Shown piece after piece: positions 9,329 through 17,780 of a DNA stretch of 64,000 bases (position 1 is the stretch's first letter; the number at the start of each line of letters is the position of its first letter). Origin of the DNA: Spiribacter vilamensis (GTDB lineage Bacteria; Pseudomonadota; Gammaproteobacteria; Nitrococcales; Nitrococcaceae). A program made the position numbers and the translations under genes. The DNA lies in the NCBI RefSeq assembly GCF_004217415.1, contig NZ_SHLI01000001.1, forward strand, positions 744,001 to 808,000, in the 5' to 3' direction. Below the pieces are notes generated by a model. The model was not told the DNA's origin and made no database searches. It saw only the letters and a program-made list of their open reading frames with translations.

Positions 9329-10335
9329 TGCTCGGCCCACTCATGATCGGTATCGAGGGACTGGAGCTGCTCGGTGAGGAGCGCCGGCGACTGCAACACC
9401 CGGCGGTGGGCGGGGTGTTGCTGTTCGCCCGCAACTTCGAGACCCCCGCCCAGTTGCTCGCGCTGACCCGCTCCATCAAGGCGCTGCGCCAGCCCCCGTT
9501 GCTGATCGCCGTGGACCAGGAGGGCGGTCGCGTTCAGCGCTTTCGGAGCGGGCTTACGGTCCTGCCGGCGACGGGCGTGATCGGTCGCGCGGCCGCAGCG
9601 GCTCCGGCACTGGCGCGGAATACCGCCCGGGCGGCCGGCTGGGTCATGGCGGCAGAGCTCCGCGCGCTGGGCGTCGATTTCAGCTTTGCTCCGGTGCTTG
9701 ACCTCGATCGCGGCGTCAGTCGAGTCATCGGCGATCGCGCCTTCGGCAGCGATCCGGCAACAGTCGCCGCACTGGGCCTCGCCTGGCAGCGCGGGGTACG
9801 TGCGGCCGGCTCGATCTGTATCGGCAAGCATTTCCCCGGCCACGGCGGGACCGCGCCCGATTCCCACCAGCAGCGGGTAGTGGACAAGCGCGCCCTGGCG
9901 GACCTCGTCCACCAGGATCTGCTGCCGTTCCGACGGCTGATCGATAACGGCCTCGCCGGCGTGATGATGGCGCATGTGAGCTTTCCGGCGGTGGACCCTC
10001 GTCCGGCGGGATTCGCGTCCGCCTGGACCGGATATCTGCGCCGGTCGCTGGGTTTCCAGGGCGCGATTTTCAGCGATGACCTGGAGATGGCCGCGGCCGC
10101 GACCGAGGGCGATCTGGCACAGCGTGCCGACAGGGCGCTGGCAGCGGGCTGTGACATGGTGCTGTACGGCAACGCCGGCCGCCGCATCGACCCGTTTCTC
10201 GACCGGTGGGTGACACCCGATCCGCTGACGGCGTTGCGTCTGGCCCGCCTGCATGGTCGCGGCGGCTCCGGGCTCGACACCCTCCATGCCAGTAATGACT
10301 ACCGCCAGGCCCGAGCGTTACTGGATGCCTTGTAA
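9328..10335 (+). CDS. nagZ: Beta-N-acetylglucosaminidase NagZ
   Basis: NagZ is a cytoplasmic family 3 glycosidase that removes GlcNAc from anhydromuropeptides during peptidoglycan recycling. The 335 residues show AVDQEGGRVQRFRSG (61-75), CIGKHFPGHGGTAPDSH with the mobile-loop catalytic His/Asp pair (about 164-180), and the nucleophile Asp250 in FSDDLEMAAA. The length is typical. The ATG overlaps the L,D-transpeptidase stop, and hpt follows 38 bases downstream. Confidence 0.94.
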   Translation: MLGPLMIGIEGLELLGEERRRLQHPAVGGVLLFARNFETPAQLLALTRSIKALRQPPLLIAVDQEGGRVQRFRSGLTVLPATGVIGRAAAAAPALARNTARAAGWVMAAELRALGVDFSFAPVLDLDRGVSRVIGDRAFGSDPATVAALGLAWQRGVRAAGSICIGKHFPGHGGTAPDSHQQRVVDKRALADLVHQDLLPFRRLIDNGLAGVMMAHVSFPAVDPRPAGFASAWTGYLRRSLGFQGAIFSDDLEMAAAATEGDLAQRADRALAAGCDMVLYGNAGRRIDPFLDRWVTPDPLTALRLARLHGRGGSGLDTLHASNDYRQARALLDAL

Positions 10336-10373
10336 GGCGACCGCTATACTGCGCGGCTTTCGACAATGGAGCG

Positions 10374-10955
10374 ATGATCATGACCCAGGGCGTAGAACTG
10401 ACCGCCGAACAACTTGCGGGTGTTCTCGAGCGCGCGGAGTGCCTGCATGATGCCGATGCCATCGAGGCGGCTCTAAATCGGCTGGGCGAGCAGATCACCG
10501 CGGTGATGGCGGACACCCGGCCACTGGTCCTGGGGGTGATGACCGGGGCGATCGTGCCGATGGGGCGACTGCTCAATCGGCTGGATTTCCCGCTGGAAAT
10601 CGACTACATCCACGCCACTCGCTATCACAAAACCACCACCGGGCGAGAACTGGTGTGGCTGGCGCGGCCGCAGACACCGCTGCGCGATCGCCATGTCCTG
10701 ATCGTCGATGACATCCTCGATGAGGGTCATACGTTCCGTGGTCTGATCGACGAATGCCTGGAGCACGGGGCAGCTTCCGTGCATACCGCCGTTCTCGCGG
10801 ACAAGCCCAACGCCGGACGGGTACCGGGTCTCGCCGCGGATTTCGTCGGCCTCACGGTGCCGGAGCGGTACGTGTTCGGCGCGGGGATGGACTACAAGGG
10901 TTATCTACGTAATGTCGACGCGATCTACGCCGCCGACCCGGCCGACGAGGATTAA
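10374..10955 (+). CDS. hpt: Hypoxanthine-guanine phosphoribosyltransferase
   Basis: This enzyme salvages hypoxanthine and guanine to IMP and GMP using PRPP. The 193 residues carry the PRPP-binding motif HVLIVDDILDEGHTFRGL near residue 103, TGAIVPMGRLL in the pyrophosphate loop, and a C-terminal YVFGAGMDYKGYLRN that closes over the base. The N-terminal 40 residues are longer than in E. coli Hpt, which is common in the 185-195 residue relatives found beside nagZ. Starts at 10374 or 10380 are both possible. The stop codon sits in a 16-base palindrome shared with the convergent csiV stop. Confidence 0.88.
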   Translation: MIMTQGVELTAEQLAGVLERAECLHDADAIEAALNRLGEQITAVMADTRPLVLGVMTGAIVPMGRLLNRLDFPLEIDYIHATRYHKTTTGRELVWLARPQTPLRDRHVLIVDDILDEGHTFRGLIDECLEHGAASVHTAVLADKPNAGRVPGLAADFVGLTVPERYVFGAGMDYKGYLRNVDAIYAADPADED

Positions 10956-11542
10956 TCCTCGCCCAGCGGATCGACCCGAATCACGACACCGAGCACCGGA
11001 TGATCGAAATAGTGGGGCTGCTCGCCGCGTAGCCGGCGACTCGCGCTAAGCGTCCAGTGGGTGTCCGCCGACTCGGCGAGACGCAGTTCCACCCGCGCAT
11101 GACGAAAGCGCTCGCGCGAGATCTGGATCGTGCCGTCCAGCGCCGGGATCGACTCAATGGCGGGCAATGCCAACGGCTGCGCCGTACTGCGGCTTACCCC
11201 CGGCTGATTCCACGCCGCATGCCAGTGGACGTCGAATCCCGGCCGCGCATCGATGCGGCGAGCAGTGTCCGTCAACTGGTAGCTCGATACCGGGAGGCGG
11301 TCATAGCCGAGTAGACCGTCGTCTGATCCACCCAGGGGCCAGGCGAGGCGGTCGGGCAGGGGGATGGGCTCAGTGCCCGGTGCCTCCTCGACGCTCTCGC
11401 CGATGGGCGGCTGGGTAAACACGATCACTTCGACCTGATAGCGCGGCGGCGCAGCGGAGTCGTCCTGCGCCTGGCCCGACGCCGGCCCGGCAATGACCAC
11501 CAGCGCCAGGGCCAACGCCGCGGCGCGTGCGGGCCCGATCAT
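10952..11542 (-). CDS. csiV: CsiV family protein (peptidoglycan-binding cell-shape factor)
   Basis: CsiV was described as a periplasmic peptidoglycan-binding protein involved in cell shape under D-amino-acid stress. The protein has 196 residues when started at 11542: a signal peptide (MIGPARAAALALALVVIAGPASG), then YQVEVIVFTQ, the family signature, and a C-terminal RRLRGEQPHYFDHPVLGVVIRV block. The ATG at 11542 overlaps the mfd stop (ATGA), which fixes the start and places csiV in the mfd operon. Family assignment rests on the YxVEVIVF motif, the PHYFDHP end and the mfd neighbourhood; the exact function in this organism is inferred. Confidence 0.8.
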   Translation of the reverse strand: MIGPARAAALALALVVIAGPASGQAQDDSAAPPRYQVEVIVFTQPPIGESVEEAPGTEPIPLPDRLAWPLGGSDDGLLGYDRLPVSSYQLTDTARRIDARPGFDVHWHAAWNQPGVSRSTAQPLALPAIESIPALDGTIQISRERFRHARVELRLAESADTHWTLSASRRLRGEQPHYFDHPVLGVVIRVDPLGED

Positions 11543-14500
11543 GCCGCCTCCCGCAGGGCCATCCACTCGAGCAGCCGGTCGACCAGCTCGATGCGGGCCT
11601 GCGCGGTTTCGGTCTCGCGCCTGATGCGCAGGCGCTCCTGGCCTTCCAGCCGATAGACGGCCGGCTGCTCCTGGACGAGCCGCACCAGCGCGCTCGCGTC
11701 CACCTGCGGTGATTCCCCGAACTGGACCACGCCGCCCCCGGGGCCGACCTCGAAGCGCGTGATGCCCATGGCCTGGACCTGCTGGCGGATCCGGGCGATC
11801 TCGAGGAGGTTGCGGGCCGGATCGGGCAGGAGTCCGAAGCGGTCGATCATCTCGACCTGCAACTCGCGCAGTGCCCCGGCGTCGTTGGCATTCGCGATGC
11901 GCTTGTACATGACCAGCCTCGTGTGGACATCCGGCAGGTAGTCCTCCGGCAGCAATGCGGGGATATGCAGATCGACATCGGCGCTTTGCTCAAGCGGCTG
12001 CTCAAGCGCCGGCTCTTTGCCGGCTTTTAGCGATTTCACCGCGCGATCGAGCAGATCGCTGTAGAGATTGAATCCCACCTCGTAGATCTGCCCGCTCTGT
12101 CCCTCGCCGAGGAGCTCACCGGCACCGCGGATCTCGAGATCATGGCTCGCCAGCGCGAAGCCGATTCCCAGGTCTTCCAGCGACGAGATCGCGTCCAGCC
12201 GCTTGACGGCGTCCGCGGTCAGGCTGCGCCGCGGCGGCGCAACCATGTAGGCATACGCACGATGGTGCGAGCGGCCCACCCGGCCGCGCAGCTGGTGGAG
12301 CTGGGCAAGCCCGAGCCGGTCGGCGCGATTGATGACGATGGTGTTCGCCGTCGGGACGTCGATGCCGCTCTCGATAATGGTGGTGCACACGAGGATATTG
12401 AATCGCTGGTGGTAGAAATCGAGCATCACCCGCTCGAGCTCGCGCTCCGGCATCTGACCGTGAGCCGTGCCGACGCGGGCCTCGGGGAGCAGGGTCGCGA
12501 GCGATTCGGTAATCCGCTGGATGCTGTCGACGTCGTTGTGCAGGAAGTATACCTGGCCGCCCCGATGGAGCTCGCGCAGACAGGCCTCGCGAATGGTGGT
12601 GTCATCCCATTCGTTGACAAACGTCTTGACGGCCAGGCGCCGCGCCGGCGGTGTGGCGATGATCGATAGATCGCGCAGGCCGGCGAGCGACATGTTCAGC
12701 GTGCGAGGGATCGGCGTGGCGGTCAGTGTGAGCACATCGACGTTGGCACGCAGCCGCTTGAGCGCCTCTTTCTGCCGCACGCCGAAACGGTGCTCCTCGT
12801 CGATGATCATCAGCCCCAGGCGCTTGAAGCGGACCGACTGCTGGAGCAGCTTGTGGGTGCCGATGACGACATCGACCTTGCCTTCGTTGAGCGCCTCGAG
12901 CGTTTTCGACTGTTCTTTGGCGGACTGGAAGCGCGACAGCTGCTCGATCCGTACCGGCCAGTCGGCGAAGCGATCCTTGAAGTTCTGGAAATGCTGCTGG
13001 CAGAGCAGCGTCGTCGGGACGAGTACCGCCACCTGTCGCCCCGACTGGATACCGGCAAACGCCGCGCGCATGGCGACCTCGGTCTTGCCGAAGCCGACGT
13101 CGCCGCAGACAACCCGGTCCATCGGCCGGATCTGCTGGAGATCCTGCAGCACGGCATGGATGGCGGTCTGCTGATCAGGGGTTTCCTCGAACGGGAACTG
13201 GTCGGCGAAGTGGGCATAATCCTCCGCCGGGACGATGTGCGGTTCACCCTGCTGCGCCTCGCGGCGGGCGTAGATATCGAGCAGCTCGGCGGCGACGTCG
13301 CGTGCCTTCTGAGCGGCACGTTTGCGCGCCTTGTCCCACTGTCCGCTACCGAGCCGATGCATCGGTGCGCCATCATCATCGGCACCGGTGTAGCGGCTGA
13401 TCAGATGCAGCGATGCGACCGGGACGTAGAGCTTGTCACCTGCCGCGTACTCGAGGGTCAGAAACTCCGTCTCGATGCCATCCACCGCCAGCGTCTGCAG
13501 TCCCTGGTAGCGGCCGATGCCGTGCTGCTCGTGCACCACCGGGGCGCCGATGGACAGATCGGTGAGGTCACGGATGATGGCGTCCGGGTCACGGTCGGGA
13601 GACGATTTGCGGCGCCGACGCTGTTCCACGCGCTCGCCGAGCAGTGCCGACTCAGGAACCACGGCGAGCCCGGTCTCCGGCAGCCGGAACCCCGCATCCA
13701 GCGGAGCAACCGTCAGGCCGAGCGCCGGCCGATCGGCGACGAACGAGGCCCAGTCACTGACGTCGCGAACACGGATCCCCGCGGCCTGGAGACGTTCGCG
13801 GAAGGCCTCCCGGCGCCCGGCCGTCTCGGCGGTAAGCAGCACCTGCCCCTCGAACCCGTCGACAAACGAGTGAAGCGATGCAACCCCGGTGTCATCCCCC
13901 GGGGCGGTGCGCAGATCCGGCAGCGGTTCGGCCGGCAGGGCACGATCGCGATTGCGCGACGCTTCGCGGCTCGTATCCGCCGGCAGATCGATCTGCGCGC
14001 CGGCGTGGAGGTGGTGACGTACGGCATCCGGATCGAGATAGAGGACATCCGGCGGTAGCAGGGGTCGCTCGCGGTCATGGCGGCGTTGCTCGTAGCGCTC
14101 ACCGATTTGCGACCACTCGCTCGCCAGCTGGTCATCCACCGCGCCCATGCGCACAGCCAGGGTGCCGGCCGGCAGGTAGTCGAACAGTGTCGCCGTCGAT
14201 TCGAAGAAAAGCGGCAGATAGGCCTCGATGCCGTTGGGGATATGCCCGTCACTGACCGACTGATAGACCGGGCTCGCCGTGGGATCGCCCTCGAAGCGCG
14301 CCCGGTACTGGCGGCGAAAGCGCTTGATGCCCTCGTCGTCGGTGGGGAATTCGTGCGCCGGCAGCAGTTCGACCGACTCCAGCCGGTCGATGCTGCGCTG
14401 GGTTTCCGGATCGAAGCTGCGGATGGTGTCGATCTCGTTATCGAACAGATCGATCCGGAACGGCGCCTCGGCGCCCATCGGGTAGAGATCGAGGATCGCG

Positions 14501-15009
14501 CCGCGTACCGCGAACTCGCCATGCTCGAGCACCTCGGAGACACAACGGTAACCGCTGCTCTGCAACGCGCTGCGCATTGGCTCGAGGTCCAGCTGCTGAC
14601 CGGTGGCGAGCCGGATCACCGTGCCTTCGAGGAAGGACGGCGGGGCAATGCGCTGCATCAGCGTTGCCGCCGGCACGATCACGACACCGTCCCGCTTGCG
14701 TGGCAACCGGTGGAGTGCGCGCAAGCGCTCCGAGGTAATGTCCTGGTGAGGCGAGAAGACGTCGTAGGGCAGTACCTCCCAGTCGGGCATCAGTGCGATG
14801 TCCCCGACACCGAAAAAGCGCAGCCCGCGGCGCAGCTCCTCGGCCTCGGCGGTACCGGTGGTGATCACCAGCAGTGGTCCGTCGTGACGGGCGGCCGTCT
14901 CGGCGATCGCCAGCGCGCCGGCATCGCCGGGCAGACCGAACCAGTCCTGGCGGGTCCCGGCGCGGGTGGGCAGATCATGGTGGACGAGCAGGGGGGTAGT
15001 ATTCGGCAT
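11539..15009 (-). CDS. mfd: Transcription-repair coupling factor
   Basis: Mfd is an ATP-driven DNA translocase that removes RNA polymerase stalled at lesions and recruits UvrA. The 1156 residues comprise a UvrB-like N-terminal region, an RNA polymerase interaction domain with GAPVVHEQHGIGRYQGL, a superfamily 2 motor (Walker A GDVGFGKTEVAMRAAF near residue 635, Walker B IIDEEHRFGV near 733, ATPIPRTLNMSL), and a C-terminal TRCF domain ending LLEWMALREAA. The length matches E. coli Mfd. I chose the ATG at 15009 rather than an upstream TTG. The gene is divergent from sfsA. Confidence 0.96.
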   Translation of the reverse strand: MPNTTPLLVHHDLPTRAGTRQDWFGLPGDAGALAIAETAARHDGPLLVITTGTAEAEELRRGLRFFGVGDIALMPDWEVLPYDVFSPHQDITSERLRALHRLPRKRDGVVIVPAATLMQRIAPPSFLEGTVIRLATGQQLDLEPMRSALQSSGYRCVSEVLEHGEFAVRGAILDLYPMGAEAPFRIDLFDNEIDTIRSFDPETQRSIDRLESVELLPAHEFPTDDEGIKRFRRQYRARFEGDPTASPVYQSVSDGHIPNGIEAYLPLFFESTATLFDYLPAGTLAVRMGAVDDQLASEWSQIGERYEQRRHDRERPLLPPDVLYLDPDAVRHHLHAGAQIDLPADTSREASRNRDRALPAEPLPDLRTAPGDDTGVASLHSFVDGFEGQVLLTAETAGRREAFRERLQAAGIRVRDVSDWASFVADRPALGLTVAPLDAGFRLPETGLAVVPESALLGERVEQRRRRKSSPDRDPDAIIRDLTDLSIGAPVVHEQHGIGRYQGLQTLAVDGIETEFLTLEYAAGDKLYVPVASLHLISRYTGADDDGAPMHRLGSGQWDKARKRAAQKARDVAAELLDIYARREAQQGEPHIVPAEDYAHFADQFPFEETPDQQTAIHAVLQDLQQIRPMDRVVCGDVGFGKTEVAMRAAFAGIQSGRQVAVLVPTTLLCQQHFQNFKDRFADWPVRIEQLSRFQSAKEQSKTLEALNEGKVDVVIGTHKLLQQSVRFKRLGLMIIDEEHRFGVRQKEALKRLRANVDVLTLTATPIPRTLNMSLAGLRDLSIIATPPARRLAVKTFVNEWDDTTIREACLRELHRGGQVYFLHNDVDSIQRITESLATLLPEARVGTAHGQMPERELERVMLDFYHQRFNILVCTTIIESGIDVPTANTIVINRADRLGLAQLHQLRGRVGRSHHRAYAYMVAPPRRSLTADAVKRLDAISSLEDLGIGFALASHDLEIRGAGELLGEGQSGQIYEVGFNLYSDLLDRAVKSLKAGKEPALEQPLEQSADVDLHIPALLPEDYLPDVHTRLVMYKRIANANDAGALRELQVEMIDRFGLLPDPARNLLEIARIRQQVQAMGITRFEVGPGGGVVQFGESPQVDASALVRLVQEQPAVYRLEGQERLRIRRETETAQARIELVDRLLEWMALREAA

Positions 15010-15109
15010 GAACCCGGCAATCAAAATAGGTCGAGAATCGGAGTCTACCCAATGCAGCGAGCACGGGAAACGGGATGAACGCCTTTGCCGCAGCGGTTAG
15101 ACTGCGCTG

Positions 15110-15811
15110 ATGGAATACGACGCGCCGCTCACCACCGGAATCCTGCATCGTCGCTACAAGCGATTCCTGGCCGACGTGACGCTCGACAGCGGCGAGGCGG
15201 TGACCGCCCATTGCCCCAACACCGGCTCGATGCTCGGCTGCGCCGAGCCGGGAATGCGGGTCTGGCTGTCGCACAGCGACCGCCCCGGTCGCAAGTATGC
15301 CCATACCTGGGAGCAGGTCGAGGTCGAGGGCGGGATCCGGGTGGGCATCCATACCGGCCGGACCAATCGCCTTGTTGCCGAGGCCCTCGGCGATCCCGCG
15401 CTCATCCCCGAGGTGGTGGGCGCCGGCAGGCCGCGCGCCGAGGTCAACGTCCCCGATGAGCCGATGCGCGCCGATTTCCGGCTCGAGGGCGATGGCCGCT
15501 TCATCGAGGTCAAGAACGTCACCGCTGCCGTGGATACCGGTGTGGCGGTCTTCCCCGATGCCCCGAGCAGCCGCGGCGTGCGCCATCTCGAAGTCCTGCA
15601 GCGCCTCGCTGAGCGAGGGCAGGGCGCGATGCTTATCTTCTGCGCCCAGCGCCCCGATGTCGACGAGATCCGTCCGGCCGACCGGATCGATCCCGCCTAT
15701 GGTGTCGCGCTCCGTGCCGCGCGCGCCGCCGGGGTGGCCGTGATCGGCGTCGGGGCGACGCCCGTTGGCGAGGGTATTCGCGTGGATCGCCGAATCCCGG
15801 TGATCACATGA
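15110..15811 (+). CDS. sfsA: DNA/RNA nuclease SfsA
   Basis: SfsA was named as a sugar fermentation stimulation protein and is now regarded as a nuclease-fold DNA-binding protein. The 233 residues contain KRFLADVTLDSGEAVTAHCP, NTGSMLGCAEPG, HTGRTNRLVAEAL, and the nuclease-like core FIEVKNVTAAVDTGVAVFPD followed by TSRGVRHLEVL-type residues. The length is close to E. coli SfsA (234). The stop overlaps the lolC start by four bases, so the two genes are probably cotranscribed. Confidence 0.92.
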   Translation: MEYDAPLTTGILHRRYKRFLADVTLDSGEAVTAHCPNTGSMLGCAEPGMRVWLSHSDRPGRKYAHTWEQVEVEGGIRVGIHTGRTNRLVAEALGDPALIPEVVGAGRPRAEVNVPDEPMRADFRLEGDGRFIEVKNVTAAVDTGVAVFPDAPSSRGVRHLEVLQRLAERGQGAMLIFCAQRPDVDEIRPADRIDPAYGVALRAARAAGVAVIGVGATPVGEGIRVDRRIPVIT

Positions 15812-17055
15812 TCCGACCGCTTCCGCTTTTTATCGGCCTGCGCTATACGCGTGCCCGGCGCCGCAACGGCTTCGTCTCGTTCATTTCCGCGAGCTCGATG
15901 CTGGGTATTGCCGTGGGGGTGATGGCCCTTATCACCGTCCTCTCGGTGATGAACGGCTTCGAAAAGGAGCTGCGCGAGCGCATCCTCGGGATGGTTTCCC
16001 ATGCAACGGTTCAGGGCGGCAACGGCGGGCTCGAGGACTGGCAGTCGCTCCTGCCGGAGCTCAGCGAGCGCGCGTCGGTGATCGGCGCCGCCCCGTTCGT
16101 CAACGGCGAGGTCATGCTCACTCGGGGCTCGGCGGTCACCGGGGCGCTGGTCCGCGGGATCGATCCGGCCCGCGAGGGCTCGGTGTCACGGATCGCCAAT
16201 AACCTGGTCTCCGGTCGCCTCGACGATCTGGAGGATGGCGCCTGGCGCATTATCCTCGGCAAGCGCCTGGCCGCGGAACTGGGCGTGGGACGCGGTGATG
16301 CGATCAGTCTGATTACGCCCGAGGTACGCGCATCGGCCGCCGGTATCCTGCCACGCCTGCGCCGTTTCGAAGTTGCCGGGGTGTTCGAGGTGGACATGGC
16401 CCAGTACGACGGTTCGCTGGCCCTGATCCATCTCGCCGATGCACAGCGCCTCCAGCGTATGGGGGATGCGGTGACCGGCATACGGCTCGAGTTCACCGAT
16501 TTGATGGCGGCGCCGGAGCGCGTCCGCACCATCGCCAGCGAACTCCCCGGTCGCTATCGCGTCAGCGACTGGACCATGCAGCATCGCAACTTCTTTCGTG
16601 CGGTCGCGATGGAGAAAACGGTCATGTTCATCATCCTGATGCTCATCGTCGGCGTGGCGGCGTTCAACATCGTCTCGACGCTCGTCATGGCGGTGCAGGA
16701 CAAGCGCTCCGATATCGCCATCCTGCGCACGCTCGGTGCCCGACCGGCAACGGTCATGGCGATTTTCATTATCCAGGGGAGTCTGCTGGGGATTGTCGGG
16801 ACGCTGATCGGCACGGGGGCCGGTGTCGCCCTGGCCCTCAACGTCGAAACCATCGTCCCGGCCATCGAGCAGCTCTTCAACACCCAGTTCCTCTCGGGTG
16901 ATATCTACCTGATCAGCGAGCTGCCCTCGGACCTGCGCGCTGCGGATGTCTGGCGGATCAGCCTCTCGGCGGTGGGCCTGAGCCTGCTGGCGACGCTCTA
17001 TCCCGCCTGGCGGGCCGCGCGAACGGCACCGGCGGAGGCCCTGCGCCATGAATGA
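15808..17055 (+). CDS. lolC: Lipoprotein-releasing ABC transporter permease LolC/LolE
   Basis: The inner-membrane permease of the Lol system, which detaches outer-membrane lipoproteins from the inner membrane for transfer to LolA. The 415 residues have an N-terminal TM segment (about 25-50, with [20 protein letters not shown]), a periplasmic MacB-like domain (about 50-260), and three C-terminal FtsX-type TM helices (about 270-410). Only one permease gene precedes lolD here, whereas E. coli encodes both LolC and LolE. This suggests a homodimer of the LolF type, or a second copy elsewhere. The start overlaps sfsA, and the 3' end overlaps lolD by eight bases. Confidence 0.9.
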   Translation: MIRPLPLFIGLRYTRARRRNGFVSFISASSMLGIAVGVMALITVLSVMNGFEKELRERILGMVSHATVQGGNGGLEDWQSLLPELSERASVIGAAPFVNGEVMLTRGSAVTGALVRGIDPAREGSVSRIANNLVSGRLDDLEDGAWRIILGKRLAAELGVGRGDAISLITPEVRASAAGILPRLRRFEVAGVFEVDMAQYDGSLALIHLADAQRLQRMGDAVTGIRLEFTDLMAAPERVRTIASELPGRYRVSDWTMQHRNFFRAVAMEKTVMFIILMLIVGVAAFNIVSTLVMAVQDKRSDIAILRTLGARPATVMAIFIIQGSLLGIVGTLIGTGAGVALALNVETIVPAIEQLFNTQFLSGDIYLISELPSDLRAADVWRISLSAVGLSLLATLYPAWRAARTAPAEALRHE

Positions 17056-17734
17056 GCGGGCACCGGTGCTCGAATGCCGCGGCGTCGGCAAGGGATTCCA
17101 CGAAGGCGGACTCGACGTCGACGTGCTGCGCGGGCTCGACTTCCAGGTGGCACCCGGCGAGCAGATCGCGATCCTCGGACGCTCCGGGTCCGGCAAGAGC
17201 ACGCTGTTGCAACTGCTCGGCGGGCTCGAGGATCCGGACAGCGGCGAGGTGCGGATCGCCGATCAGCCGGTGAGCCGGCTGGGCGCGGCGGCACGCGGTC
17301 GGCTACGAAACCGCGCACTGGGATTCGTCTACCAGTTCCACCATCTGCTGGGTGAATTCACCGCCATCGAGAACGTCGCCATGCCACTGCTGATCCGGGG
17401 CGAGGCGATCCGCGACGCCCGCGCCGCCGCCGCGGCAATGCTGGAGTCGGTGGGGCTCGATCATCGTCTGGACCACAAACCCGGTGAGCTCTCCGGCGGC
17501 GAGCGTCAGCGGGTCGCGATCGCGCGAGCGCTCGTCACCCGTCCGGCCTGCCTGCTCGCCGACGAGCCCACCGGCAATCTCGATGATCAGACCGCCGAGT
17601 CGGTGCTGGCGCTTTTCCAGTCGCTCAACCGGGCCAACGAGACCAGCGTTGTGCTGGTGACCCATGACCTTGATGTCGCGGCCCGGATGGACCGGCGGAT
17701 GAATCTCGCCGACGGATTGCTGCGGATCGTCTGA
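17048..17734 (+). CDS. lolD: Lipoprotein-releasing ABC transporter ATP-binding protein LolD
   Basis: The ATPase that powers lipoprotein release with LolC/E. In 228 residues it has Walker [17 protein letters not shown] near residue 42, a Q-loop within [15 protein letters not shown], which is the LolD-specific stretch, the signature [15 protein letters not shown] near 150, and Walker [14 protein letters not shown]. It overlaps the permease gene and is followed by comEC 46 bases downstream. Confidence 0.94.
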   Translation: MNERAPVLECRGVGKGFHEGGLDVDVLRGLDFQVAPGEQIAILGRSGSGKSTLLQLLGGLEDPDSGEVRIADQPVSRLGAAARGRLRNRALGFVYQFHHLLGEFTAIENVAMPLLIRGEAIRDARAAAAAMLESVGLDHRLDHKPGELSGGERQRVAIARALVTRPACLLADEPTGNLDDQTAESVLALFQSLNRANETSVVLVTHDLDVAARMDRRMNLADGLLRIV

Positions 17735-17780
17735 GCCGCGTTGCTAGCCTGATCCCCTCGAGACGGGACAGGGGTGGCGC

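Noticed and set aside
12790-14058. A 422-codon open frame on the plus strand inside mfd
   Set aside because: It lies wholly opposite a confidently identified gene, has no domain I recognise, and is a GC-codon shadow.
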